Source of the DNA: Beta vulgaris subsp. vulgaris
Lineage: Eukaryota > Streptophyta > Magnoliopsida > Caryophyllales > Amaranthaceae
DNA: 64,000 nucleotides
Assembly (NCBI RefSeq): GCF_026745355.1
Contig: NC_079207.1
Location: 14,154,313 to 14,218,312 of the forward strand
Direction of reading: 5' to 3'
Shown one piece after another: positions 23,311 through 34,126 of the stretch. A program made the position numbers and the translations under genes. Numbering within the stretch: the stretch's first letter is position 1; every line of letters starts with the position of its first letter. The notes beneath the pieces are model-generated. The model saw only the letters and a list, made by a program, of their open reading frames with translations, did no database searches and had not been told where the DNA came from.

Positions 23311-23924
23311 AAATGACCCGAAAAGTCAGTTATGTTCTCCGAATTAGTGGGTAAGCGTGAGAATTCCCACTCGAGACTTTGGCCGAAATGACCACTTTTT
23401 TGCCAAAGCTCGGCCTTGCCCGCCCCAAGATTTTCTTTATTATTTGCATGTGTTTCTAACTTCGAGCGGTTTGAGATGTGGAATGCTAAGTACAAGGTAA
23501 ATAAAAATTAAGGTTGGCCCAATTGGTTGGAGACCATTTTTCCATTTATGTAATAGGGTTTTGTTTCTGGCCTCTTATAAGCTGCAAAGTAGGATCCCCA
23601 AACTCCCTCCCTCCCTCTAACTATAAGGGATATTTGATAAAACGCTAGCAGCTATAGACACTTTTGTCTATAGCAATTAACTTATTTTTGCTAACATCCA
23701 TGTGGCAACATATAATTAGCACACATGTCATAATATTGTTTATCCAAAATAATATACTTTTTGCAATTTTTAAACTTGTATATCTCAAGAAATATATTTT
23801 AGAAAAAAATAAAAAATATACCAATATTCATATATTTTTATTCTCTACAAATAGACAACCATTTTGATATAATTTCATCATATATCAGTTTTAAAATTTA
23901 TATCAGTATTAATTGTCTTACGTC

Positions 23925-24084
23925 AAACAAGTGTATTGTTATAAGAAACAAGTGTATTTTAACAAGAAACAAGTGTATTGTATGGGGGAAACAAGTGTGT
24001 TAACAAGAAACAAGTGTATGTTAACGAGAAACAGGTGTATTGTAATAATAAAAAACAAGTGTATGTTAACAAGAAACAAGTGTA
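23925..24084 (+). repeat. Tandem array of about 20-bp AAGAAACAAGTGTAT-type units (left)
   Basis: About eight diverged copies of AAGAAACAAGTGTATgTTAAC stand in direct orientation, interrupted by ATTGTAATAATAA. The array ends at the LINE insertion point. Confidence 0.85.
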
Positions 24085-24121
24085 ATAATATAACACCTTT
24101 TTTTTTTTTTAATGAAAAAAA

Positions 24122-24125
24122 ATGT

Positions 24126-24163
<38 letters not shown>

Positions 24164-26275
24164 TATCAGCCAAACTTTCAACCAAATGAAGAACACCATG
24201 AATCATGGATCAAAATATCAAAGAGGAAAAATCCTTCGTCCAAACACCCCAACCTGAAATCCATAGCCTCCAAGACCATCTTCATTGCCCACCTTCCCCC
24301 TGACTCAAGACCATCTGACCTAGCAAACCTGTTCAAGCGCTTTGGTAGAATATCAAACATTGCCATCTCCTCCCACCCTAACCAACCAAACTTCAGCCAT
24401 AGATTTGCTTTCCTTAAATTCGAGGAGGTGAACGCCATGTACCAAGCCATTCTTGAAATGGATGGTCTAAAACTGGAAGGAAGAAGGCTCACTGTGCAAC
24501 CTGCAAAAAGTGACATGAAAATGCACAACCCCCCACCTCACTTCCCCTCCCGCAAACCTCCATCAAAAACAAAACCAAACCCAGTCACCAAACCAGCCTT
24601 CAGGGACCATAGATCTTACAAAGAGGTCTCTAACCCTATCCTCCCCTCAAACCCCCCCAATCCTCCCCCCAAAAAAACCACCTACAAACCAAAACCCACC
24701 CATCCCCTCCATCTCCAAGATGAACCCCAACCAGATTTTTTCGCTAGGAATCTCTCAAAAGCAAGAATAGCTAGCACCAAGGTTTTGGGTGAAGCTTCTG
24801 AAAAGGCAAGAGAAAACCTTGTGGCAGTCGAAGTTGATGAGGAATTCATGCTTGTCCTAAAAGGGGATAGGTCCTCTGAAAACGAGGAAATGCTCAAACG
24901 AAGCTCAATAGCAGTGGCACACTCATCAATGTCCTCAAGCGAAATTCTTGTCAGAATTCTTGCTGAAGGTGTCAATACTGTTACGATTAAACCCATGGGA
25001 GGCTTCCTCCATCTATTAACTTTCGAATCCTTCGAGGAAAAAAAGGCTCTAATCGAATCTCAATGGTTAGACAAATGGTTTATGGCCATCAGGAATGTGA
25101 ATGATGAAGTAAGTGCTCAATGGAGAGAAACAAGCCTGAACGTCTATGGCGTCCCACTGCTGGCATGGACCTATGAGAACTTCCATAAGATTGGGAGCGT
25201 ATATGGGAGAGTCCTTGCCATAGACTACTCAAACTATGACTGCGCCAGAATTCTTCTGATAACAGATTGCCTATTTAGAATCAACTGCAAAATCCACCTG
25301 GAATTAGACGAGGTAAAATTCCCAATCTTCACCTTTGAATCTGACGTCAGAATCCCCTCCAAACATAATCATGAAAATTCTCCGAACCCACCAATCCCGT
25401 CTGAAGACAAATCCGATGATGTCCAATCAACCCCCCTAACCCTTCACTATCCAATCATTCTCCTATGGCACGTGATGCCTTTTCATCTCCCAATAAAGAA
25501 ACAAAAGTAAATGCGGCGGAAAACTCCCCCCAAGGCACCTTAAATGATCCCTCCTCAATTATACCAATCAACCAATCAAATCCCCCCACCAAAAGTCAAC
25601 ACCCCTTTCAAACCCCACCACTTCCAATCTCTGAAAATAACGGCCCAATTGTCCCATCCCTTCTGAACACCACTGGGAAATCAAAAAGTCCAAATCTCCA
25701 ACCTCCTTGGAATCCTTCACCAGAAAAATCCGCAAAAAAATTCCTCTCCTTCAGTCCTCCTAGACCTCCACCTTCTTCAGCTCTAGCCCAAAAATCCCAT
25801 TACTCAGATCTGGAGCCCCCCAATCTTCAATTACCAACCTCCAACAAGTTCGAGCCCCTTAGGAAGGCCCCACTAAAACCACCCTCATGCTCTTCTTCAT
25901 CTTTATCGGGACCAATTTTTCCGCCGGGTTTCGAAACCACAATTCCATCATCCACCAAACTAGCCCATGAGAAAAAAAGAAAAACGAAACTCCTCCGGAA
26001 AAAACTAAGATCCTCCCTTCAGCCAAAATCCTCCCCCCCTCAAACTTCGATTAACCCCTCTCTTGGCAGATCACAAAATAAGACACCCATAGACACTGCA
26101 CTGATTTCTCCCGATGATGTAATCTCCTTCGCGGATCAGCTGGGCTTATCTTATTATGGCCCTATAGCAGACCTTCGCAAGAAGATTGAAACCATCCTCG
26201 ATCGTCAAAAAGCTGACTGGCTCAAAACCAAGCCTAGCTTCTTCCCATTTGTATCACCCTACAAACCTTCTCATG
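24122..26275 (+). pseudogene. LINE ORF1: RRM protein, one frame break
   Basis: Nucleic-acid-binding ORF1 protein of the LINE, expected to coat LINE RNA. The ATG at 24122 is followed by a GA microsatellite translated as alternating Arg-Glu. An RRM spans residues about 51-130: RNP2-like IFIAHL and RNP1-like HRFAFLKF. A second conserved domain, resembling the DUF4283-type region of plant LINE ORF1 proteins, lies at about residues 237-413. This frame stops at 25510. The Pro/Ser/Lys-rich continuation, including the FPPGFE motif common in plant LINE ORF1, is open in another frame from about 25465. One indel near 25450-25500 explains the split. The start could instead be a later Met, because the GA tract is unstable. 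Confidence 0.82.
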
Positions 26276-29200
26276 TTAGCAATTTCTTGGAACATAAGAG
26301 GCTTAGGACCCGAATAAAGCGGAGCTACCTGAGGAAACTCACATCATCAAAAAAACCCTTCCTTCTTATTCATTCAAGAAACAAAGTTGGAAATTATTGA
26401 CCAAAAAATTATTAAGACTTGCTGGAAGTCTAATAAAACGGAGTGGCTTTACTCACCTTCAGCAGGATCCTCAGGAGGGATCCTGTCCATATGGGACCCA
26501 GATTTCTTCACTCTGGAAAACCACAGAATTGGTAAACATTGGATTGCAATGGTAGGCATCATCCCATCAAAAAAATTCAGATGTGTTGTAAGTAACATTT
26601 ACAACCCTTGTAATGTAGATCACAGGAAAGAAGTGTGGCGGGAAATTGATGATCTTAAGAATGAATTCAACCATCCTAGTCTCCTAATTGGGGACTTCAA
26701 TGAGATCCTCCATCCTGAGGATCGCGGCAGTCAATGGGTCTCAAACACTGGAATGTCAGATTTTCGTGATTTCATTCAAAGGAATCAACTACTTGATCTT
26801 CCCCCCTCCAATGGGAAATTTACCTGGTTTCGTGGCAACTCTAAAAGCCGCCTAGACCGTCTTCTCATCAACCCTGAGTGGCTTCTTCCTTTCCCAACCC
26901 TTAAAACCTCCCTCCTCAAAAGAGCAATCTCAGATCACTATCCCTTGCTCGCCTCTACTTCCGGAAAAAACTGGGGCCCTAAGTCGTTCCGTTTTTTAAA
27001 CTGCTGGCTTTCTCACCCAAAATGCCTCAAAACCATTGAAAAATCATGGACCTCAGCAAAAAAGCTCCCCCTTCCAGAGAAACTGAAAGCCGTCAAATCA
27101 TCTCTCAAAGAATGGAACCAGTTGGAGTTCGGTTTTATTGACTCAAACATATTGTCTGCGGAAAACAAAATTCAGGCTTGGATGATATTGCCTCTGAGAG
27201 AAATCTTAACTCCCAAGAACTCAATGACAGAAAATTAGCCCAATTAGAGCTTTGGGATTGGCTGAAGAGAAAGGAGTCCTTTTGGGCCCAAAATCTCGAG
27301 TCTCTTGGTTAAAGGAAGGCGACAAAACACGCGTTTCTTTCATGCCATGGCTGCAATCAGATCTCGAAAGAATTCCATTGATTCTATCATCCATAATGGC
27401 TCCCCATGGAATCCCCCACTGACATCAAGCATGCGCAATGGACTATTATAAAAAAATCTTCACAGAAGAATGCCATAATAGACCAACCTTCACCAACCTA
27501 AACTTCAAGAAAATCTCTCCTGCCCAAGCTTTGACTCTCACAGCACCTTTCTCGGATATTGAAATTGATAATGCGGTATCTTCTGCGCTTCCGATAAGGC
27601 ACCGGGCCCGGACGGCTTTAACTTTCATTTTATAAAGAGTTCCTGGACTCTAATCAAGGAAGATATTTACAGTATGGTTAGAGAATTCTGGTTGTCCTCC
27701 TGCCTCCCTCGTGGCAGCAACTCCACTTTTATTACTCTAATCCCCAAATCCGCCTCTCCTGAGGGCTTCAAAGATTTTCGGCCGATATCTATGGTTGGTT
27801 GTTTGTATAAGATAATAGCCAAATTGTTGGCCAGGCGTTTGCAACCAGTTATGAGCTCTATTATAAGCCCTTTTCAATCCTCCTTTATTAAAGGCAGGCA
27901 GATACTTGATGGTGCAATGGTGGCTGCAGAACTCATTGACTCCTGTAAGCGTTTCCACACTAAAGCCTCCTTCCTCAAGTTAGATTTTCATAAGGCATTT
28001 GACAATGTATCGTGGAAATTCTTGGAATGGGCTCTTTACCAAATGGGCTTCCCAAAGCAATGGGTTGAATGGGTCCTTGCTTGTATCACATCTGCATCTG
28101 CCTCCATCCTTATCAACGGGTCTCCATCACCCCCCATCAAACTCCATCGAGGTCTACGTCAGGGCGATCCCCTCTCACCCTTCCTCTTTGATATTGTGGT
28201 TGAAGTTCTTCATTTGCTTATTGAGAGAGCAACCTCTATAGGGCTGTGGGAAGGAATCGAAATATGTCCGGGAGGAAAAAAATCACTCACCTTCAATATG
28301 CTGATGATACCTTGATGTTCTGCCCTCGAATCTTGATTATCTTGCTAATATCAAAAAATCGCTAATCTTATTTCATCTTGTAACAGGTCTTCAAGTCAAT
28401 TTTTCAAAAAGCTCCATCATGAGTCTCAATGTCAATGAATCATGGCTAGAAAACGCAGCAAACTCTCTCTTATGCAAAAAGGGCAGCATTCCCTTCACTT
28501 ATTTGGGCCTCCCCATTGGAGGTTCCCTCTCCCGAATTGCATCTTGGGAGCCTATTCTCACAAAACTGGAAAAAAAGCTTTCATCTTGGAGGGGGAATCT
28601 TATGTCAATCGGTGGTCGCTTAACACTCATCAAATCCTCGCTATCAAGTCTCCCCCTATATTTCATGTCACTCTTCCCGATTCCAATGGGAGTTCTTGAC
28701 AGAATCAACAAAATTCAAAGATCTTTTTATGGAATGGGCCTAATGGGAAGAAATCCCTCCCGCTTGTAGCATGGAACACGATTGAATTACCAAAAAATCT
28801 TGGTGGATTAGGGGTTGGTAACCTACTGCACAAAAATCTTGCCCTTCTCTTCAAATGGCTATGGCGATATAACTCCGAACCTGATGCTTTGTGGCGAAAT
28901 ATCATTGATGTAAATATAAATACCCCACTCATTTAATCCCGGCTGACTTGCAACCTCCAAAACTTGGGGGCCCATGGCGTAACTTGTGCTCAGCAATCTT
29001 AAAAAATGAACAAACCAAGGCCCTAGCCCACAATGGAATCCGTAAAAGGGTAGGCAATGGATCTGAAACAAGCTTCTGGTCAGACATATGGTTTGGTGAC
29101 TCTCCTCTACGAATCCGATTTCCCAGGCTCTTCCTCCTCTCATCACAACAGCAAGCCTCCATTGCTTCGGTAGGTTTTTGGGAAGGTCATCTCTGGCATT

Positions 29201-30403
29201 GGACTCTCTCCTGGACTAGATGCCCTAGAGTCCGCGATCTTGCTGACATTAATTTGCTCCAGAATATGCTCCAAGAGGTCCATTTATCACAAGACTCGTC
29301 AGACGAGGTCATATGGTCCATCCGAAAGGATGGCTGCTTCACTGTTAAATCACTCACCTACGAGCTTGCAAACTCGAACAAAGTATCTCATCTCACTATG
29401 ACTAACTCTCTTTGGCGTGGTCTCGTGCCCCCCGCATCGAAATTTTTGTTTGGCTCGTCTGTCTCGGGAAGATTAACACAAGAGAAAAGCTGGAAAAACT
29501 AAAAATTATTCCCTCGTCGGAAAACAAGTGTCCCCTATGCTCTTGCCCCGGTGAGTCCGTTGATCATTTACTCCTCCATTGTGACTTCTCTTGGAAAATT
29601 TGGTGCTGGTGGATCAATCTATGGCATATTAAATGGGTTCCCCCTAAATCTTTAAGCCAAGTTCTTAACCAGTGGGGTATCTGCAGATTAGATCCTTTTT
29701 TCAAAAAAGTGTGGTGGTCAATCCCTTATATAATTATTTGGTCCATATGGAAGGAGAGGAATGAAAGAGTTTTCAAAGGTTCTCAGAACTCAGTAAACCA
29801 TATTTGTGATCTAATCCTAATTAGATTGGGATGGTGGATCAATGGATGGAACGTGAAGTTTCCATATTCCGGTGATGATATTGTCCGGAACCCTCAATGT
29901 CTCCAATCATTCAAGTTTGCCCCCACGAACGCAAAAATCCAAATCCCCCCCCCCTCCTATGGGCTGCGCCTCATGATGGTTACTTCAAATGGAATGTCGA
30001 TGCCTCCTTCCACCCCCTCTCCAATGTTTCGGCCATTGGTGGTGTTCTTAGGAATTGCAAAGGTGAATTCCTATGCTTATTCTCATCTCCCATCCCCAAA
30101 ATAGAGATCAACCAAGCTGAAGTTCATGCAATATTTAGAGCTATCCAAATCACTCTTAAAGCTCCCAGACTTCGGCACTCAAGCTTCATCATCGAATCAG
30201 ACTCATCAAATGCGGTAGACTGGAGCAACAACATCTCAAAAGGCCCATGGAATCTAGCTTTTCAGTTGAACTATATAAGAAATGCCACTGTCGGTGACCC
30301 ACCATTCACCATCTTGCATCAAGGAAGAAGCTCTAACCAGGTGGCTGAGGCCCTAGCCAAGCAAGGTCTTCACAGAAATTCAGAATTCCTAGCGTGGATA
30401 TGA
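26270..30403 (+). pseudogene. LINE ORF2: endonuclease, RT, zinc-binding, RNase H; several frame breaks
   Basis: Polyprotein for target-primed reverse transcription. The N-terminal apurinic-type endonuclease starts ISWNIRGLG at about 26280, with IQETKLEI, GDFNEILHPEDRG (about 26690) and AISDHYPLL (about 26928). RT spans 27674-28315, with DFRPISMVG, FLKLDFHKAFDNV and LRQGDPLSPFLF; its YADD motif follows in a shifted frame just after an A7 run near 28280. CPLC...H...C of the zinc-binding segment is at about 29530-29585. RNase H is at 29970-30400, with catalytic VDAS, the Glu of NQAEVHA and ESDSS; the usual final VADAL reads VAEAL. At least five frame changes occur, so this copy is not active as read. 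Confidence 0.9.
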
Positions 30404-30532
30404 TATTAGCAAATGTTCCCTCAATGCTGTAATAATCACTTTGTTAGCATCTAACCATGGGTCTTTATATCCCTCCACTGTAATCCTTCGGCTACTGACC
30501 CAATTTAATAAAGCTAAATTATCAAAAAAAAA

Positions 30533-30705
30533 AACAAGAAACAAGTGTATGTTAACGAGAAACAGGTGTATTGTAATAATAAGAAACAAGTGTGTTATAA
30601 GAAACAATTGTATTTTAACAAGAAACAAGTGTATGGTAATAAGAAACAAGTGTATGTTAACATAAAACAGGTGCATTGTAATAACAAGATACAAGTGTGT
30701 TAAAA
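30533..30705 (+). repeat. Tandem array of about 20-bp AAGAAACAAGTGTAT-type units (right)
   Basis: About nine copies in the same orientation as the left array (23925-24084), including a stretch of about 48 bp nearly identical to 24007-24055. This is the continuation of the array split by the LINE. Confidence 0.85.
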
Positions 30706-30960
30706 GGATAAGAGTAAAATAAATATATGATGAAATTATATCAAAATGGATGTCTATTTGTAGAGAATAAAAATATATGAATATTGGTATATTTTTTATT
30801 TTTTTCTAAAATATATTTCTTGAGATATACAAGTTTAGAAATTGCAAAAAGTAATTTGTTTTAGATAAACAATATTGTGACATGTGTGCTAATTATATGT
30901 TGCCACATGGATGTTAGCTTTGCTATAGACAAAAGTGTTTATAACTGCTAGCGTTTTATC

Positions 30961-31735
30961 ACAGCTCAGGAGTGAATACCGTATATTATGCTTTATGCAT
31001 GACTACACAAGAATCAATGAATGAGCGCTTTGTGTGTGTGTCCCATCTTGAATAGCCCCAGTTCCATGGGTTGTTGCTCAACTTTGCAGTGACATACCCT
31101 ATTTCTGTCCACTTGATGTGTGGTGTTATAATTTATTCAATTTTAAAGGATCTTAGATTTTCAAGTCAAGTCTCCATGTTAAATTTCAAGTTCATAACCC
31201 AATTTGAGTTTGAGAACTTTGTTATAATTTTATAACCCTTATTCAGGGAAGGAAAAATAAAAGGAGGTCTATAAACTCTCTTAAAATTGGACCCTTTATA
31301 TGTAGTTCATTAAAGATATAAAATTTTTAATTAAAAAAATTACTTTTATATTGAAAATAATATCTAATTATATTATATTAAAATAATCTAAACACATCTA
31401 CTTAAAAAGTATTGCTCAATTCAAGTTTAAGAGTAATTATTATTGGGAAATTGCAAAAAAATATGAGAGGATGAGTAGAAATCAATGAGACAGAGTTGGG
31501 AGGAGAGAGAGTTGGAAAAAAAAAATGATGGTATTTAGTGGAGAAATTGGGAATATAAAGCTAGATTCATCTTGGGTAAAAGAAGCTACGCGTGGTATGA
31601 TGGTATTTAATGTGAGGAGTTATATGTAGACTTTCCCCAAGTTGTTGAAACAACAAAAGCGTCCTTATTTCTCTTCCTTTTTCTTTTTTATTTTATAATT
31701 ACCTTATTTTCCTTCCCTTATCACTTTACCACAGA
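30961..31735. other. AT-rich spacer, nothing recognised
   Basis: No reading frame, RNA gene or complete repeat was found. TGTGTGTGT at about 31030 is only a short run. Confidence 0.5.
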
Positions 31736-31743
31736 TCCAAATG

Positions 31744-32374
31744 TAGGGATGGCAATCCAGTCCGAATCCGACCCTAGTCCATTCCGATCCGAAGGAAAAA
31801 AATCCAAGTTGACTCCGACAAAAAAGTAATCCGACTCCGACTTTGTTTAAAAAATCCGACTCCGAGTGGGAGGAGGGTCGGAGTCGGATCTCATAAAATA
31901 ATCCGACATCCGACTCCGACTCCGACTTTGAGTCAATCAATCCTTTTTTTTCTTATTTATGTAATGTATTATTTATGTATAATTTGATTTCGACTTTCAG
32001 CCAATTGTATTATATAGGATTTTCCCATAGAAAAAATGATTGTTAAAAATAATAGTAATATTTAGATTTTTTGTACTATATAAGATTTCCATATGATGAT
32101 AAGAATAATTGTAATGATTAAATTATTGTATTATAGAAGACTATTCTATTATAAAAATTTGGAAGAAAAATAAGTCGGATCGGGTTCGAAGTCGGATGTT
32201 CAGATTTTAAGTCGGGTCGGATCTCGGAGTCGGATGTTCGGATTTTAAGTCGGGTCGGATTCGGATTTCAGAGTCGGATGTCGGAGTCGGACTTAGATTT
32301 AAAATCCGACTTTCTGTAGGGTCGGAGTCGGATTATGCATAGTCCGGTCCAAGTCCGACCCGTTGCCATTCCTA
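31744..32374. mobile_element. Non-autonomous hAT-type element with 8-bp duplication and TCCGAC arrays
   Basis: The 631-bp element opens TAGGGATGGCAA and closes TTGCCATTCCTA (11 of 12 inverted matches). TCCAAATG flanks it directly at 31736-31743 and 32375-32382, an exact 8-bp duplication. Both subterminal regions consist of TCCGACTCCGAC/GTCGGAGTCGGA words, about 150-200 bp each, in opposite orientation, around an AT-rich core. No transposase remains. The end sequence and duplication length fit hAT. Confidence 0.9.
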
Positions 32375-32554
32375 TCCAAATGCTTTGCTTTTGTCTTTCT
32401 TTCAAACATTTGATATAATATATTACGGGTCTCCTTTTTTAGGGCTCCTATTCTATCGCCTATACTGCATAGATAAAAAAGACCCCTATCCTTATCTTCC
32501 CTATTATTGAGAATTCCATACCGTACTCAATATTGAAGAATTTTACCATTAACA

Positions 32555-33921
32555 TCTAGTCAATATATATATATAAAGGAGGAACTTTTCGGGAGCATAG
32601 AGCGCGCCACCTAGGATTGCCACATCATCTTATTAATTTACAAATAATAAAATATAGATAATAAAATATAGAGATAATATAGATAATAAATTTAGAGATA
32701 ATAAAACTTTATTGCCACGTCATCTTATTAATTTACAAATAATAAAATTTAGAGACGTCATCTTATTAATTTACAGATAATAAAATATAGAGATAATATA
32801 GATAATAAAATTTAGAGATAATAAAACTTTATTGCCACGTCATCTTATTAATTTACAAATAATAAAATTTAGAGACGTCATCTTATTAATTTATAGATAA
32901 TAAAATTTAAAGATAATAAAAATTAAGAGAGATAATAAAATTTAGAGATAATGACGTCATCTTATTAATTTATAGATAATAAAATTTAGAGATGATAAAA
33001 ATCTAGAGATAATAAAATTTAGAGTTTGAGAGATAATAAAATTTAGAGATAAGTTTGAGAGATAAGACTTTATCTATTTCAATATTTTTTAGTTTTTTAT
33101 TAGAAATATAAAACATATTTTCATATTATTTCAATTATTTTTTTCTATTTGCGTTTCAATTGCTAAGAAATATCTACTACAACAATAAATTCAAATGACG
33201 AGAATCGAATTATCATTTGTTTCAACTGTAAAAAAAAATCAAACGAAACCTCATCAAAAATATCTCATGGTCATATCCCAAATAAATTATCTAATTGCAA
33301 CGTCATCTTATTAATTTAGAGATAATATAATTTAGAGTTTGAGAGATAATAAAAGTTAGAGTTTGAAAGATAAGAGTTTATCACTCTACGGCTATGATTC
33401 ACTTTACTATAAATATGCATGTTTAGCTAACAATTGACCATTTCCATATACTTACAACACTACAACTTACAACAATGGCTCACCAATATTCTGATCCAGA
33501 CTTATCACGAGAAGCAAGAAAAAGACGTCGAACGATAATTAACCCAGAATTTATTCAAGGTTATACTCTTTCATACCTATAATGGTATGAATTTTACTAG
33601 CTTTATGAATCAACTATGCAAATCAGAATCTCTTATGCAATTTCATAGCCAATAATCCATCTAACTATTAACATAAAGTAAAGGTAATATTGACAATTAA
33701 AGTTGTTTTTTTTTTTTACTAAAAGTTGATTGGTCCAAATAGATAAGTAAAACTACCCAAAGTGGTGATTATTGCAATGGAAAAGGAATAGATGAAGTAT
33801 GTAAATCAAATCGTGTTGAAAAATCTCATTTTACAGTCACACAAAATCAATAATGTTAAGAAAAAATAACAAAAAAATATATAAAAAACAACCCGTGCAA
33901 CGCACGGGCTTCAAAACTAGT
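32555..33921 (+). mobile_element. Non-autonomous Helitron
   Basis: The 3' end is diagnostic: a perfect 7-bp GC hairpin, CCCGTGC-AAC-GCACGGG at 33892-33908, then eight bases and CTAGT at 33917-33921, followed by a host T. The 5' end is placed at TCTAGTCAATATATA (32555), which follows an A, giving the A/T insertion site Helitrons use; the exact 5' base is less certain than the 3' end. The 1367-bp interior contains a 120-bp direct duplication (32701 and 32821 starts) and about six copies of GTCATCTTATTAATTTA. No Rep/helicase is present, so it would need a partner to move. Confidence 0.82.
33475..33582 (+). pseudogene. Short ORF or captured exon inside the Helitron
   Basis: The ATG at 33475 follows a TATAAATATGC motif (about 33409) and an A/C-rich leader. 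It opens a 35-codon frame with the basic cluster SREARKRRR, and a GT (CAAG-GTTATA) occurs at 33560 where an intron could start. It may be the first exon of the helicase gene of the parental Helitron or of a captured host gene. I do not recognise the protein. Confidence 0.35.
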
Positions 33922-34126
33922 TATCTATATTACTGATAATATGCTAAGAATTGTTCCGAGCCTATTTACTAGTATCTCAAGTTGAACTTATTGGTGTTCA
34001 ACTCGTAAAAATTACAAGCTAAACTCAAATAATTCAAGGGCGGCTAGGCTCGGTAATACATCGACGATGAATAAAGCATTTAACCTAGCTATTTATTTGG
34101 TTGATAGTCTATTTTAAAAATTTTAC

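Larger units (their letters stand above)
24085..30532 (+). mobile_element. Nearly full-length L1-type LINE with RRM in ORF1 (BNR-like)
   Basis: The 6.4-kb insertion starts after AACAAGAAACAAGTGTA (24068-24084) and ends in an A-run followed by the same 17 bp at 30533-30549. That fits a LINE target duplication, although the target itself is a tandem repeat, so the exact length is ambiguous. It encodes ORF1 with an RNA-recognition motif, then ORF2 with endonuclease, reverse transcriptase, zinc-binding segment and RNase H. AATAAA lies at 30507-30512 just before the A-tail. L1 elements with an RRM in ORF1 are the BNR group described from Beta vulgaris. Several single-base frame breaks are present. 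Confidence 0.88.
23636..30960. mobile_element. Terminal-inverted-repeat element carrying an inserted LINE
   Basis: The sequence from 23636 (GATAAAACGCTAGCAGC) to about 23885 is repeated as a reverse complement at 30711-30960 with about 95 percent identity by eye and one 13-base indel. Near the outer ends lies a hairpin, GCTATAGACA-CTTT-TGTCTATAGC at 23651-23674. Inside each inverted repeat is a tandem array in direct orientation, and between the arrays sits a complete LINE (24085-30532). Without the LINE the element would be about 0.88 kb, a MITE-like size. I could not find a target duplication at its borders, so the superfamily is open (Mutator-like is a guess). Confidence 0.75.
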
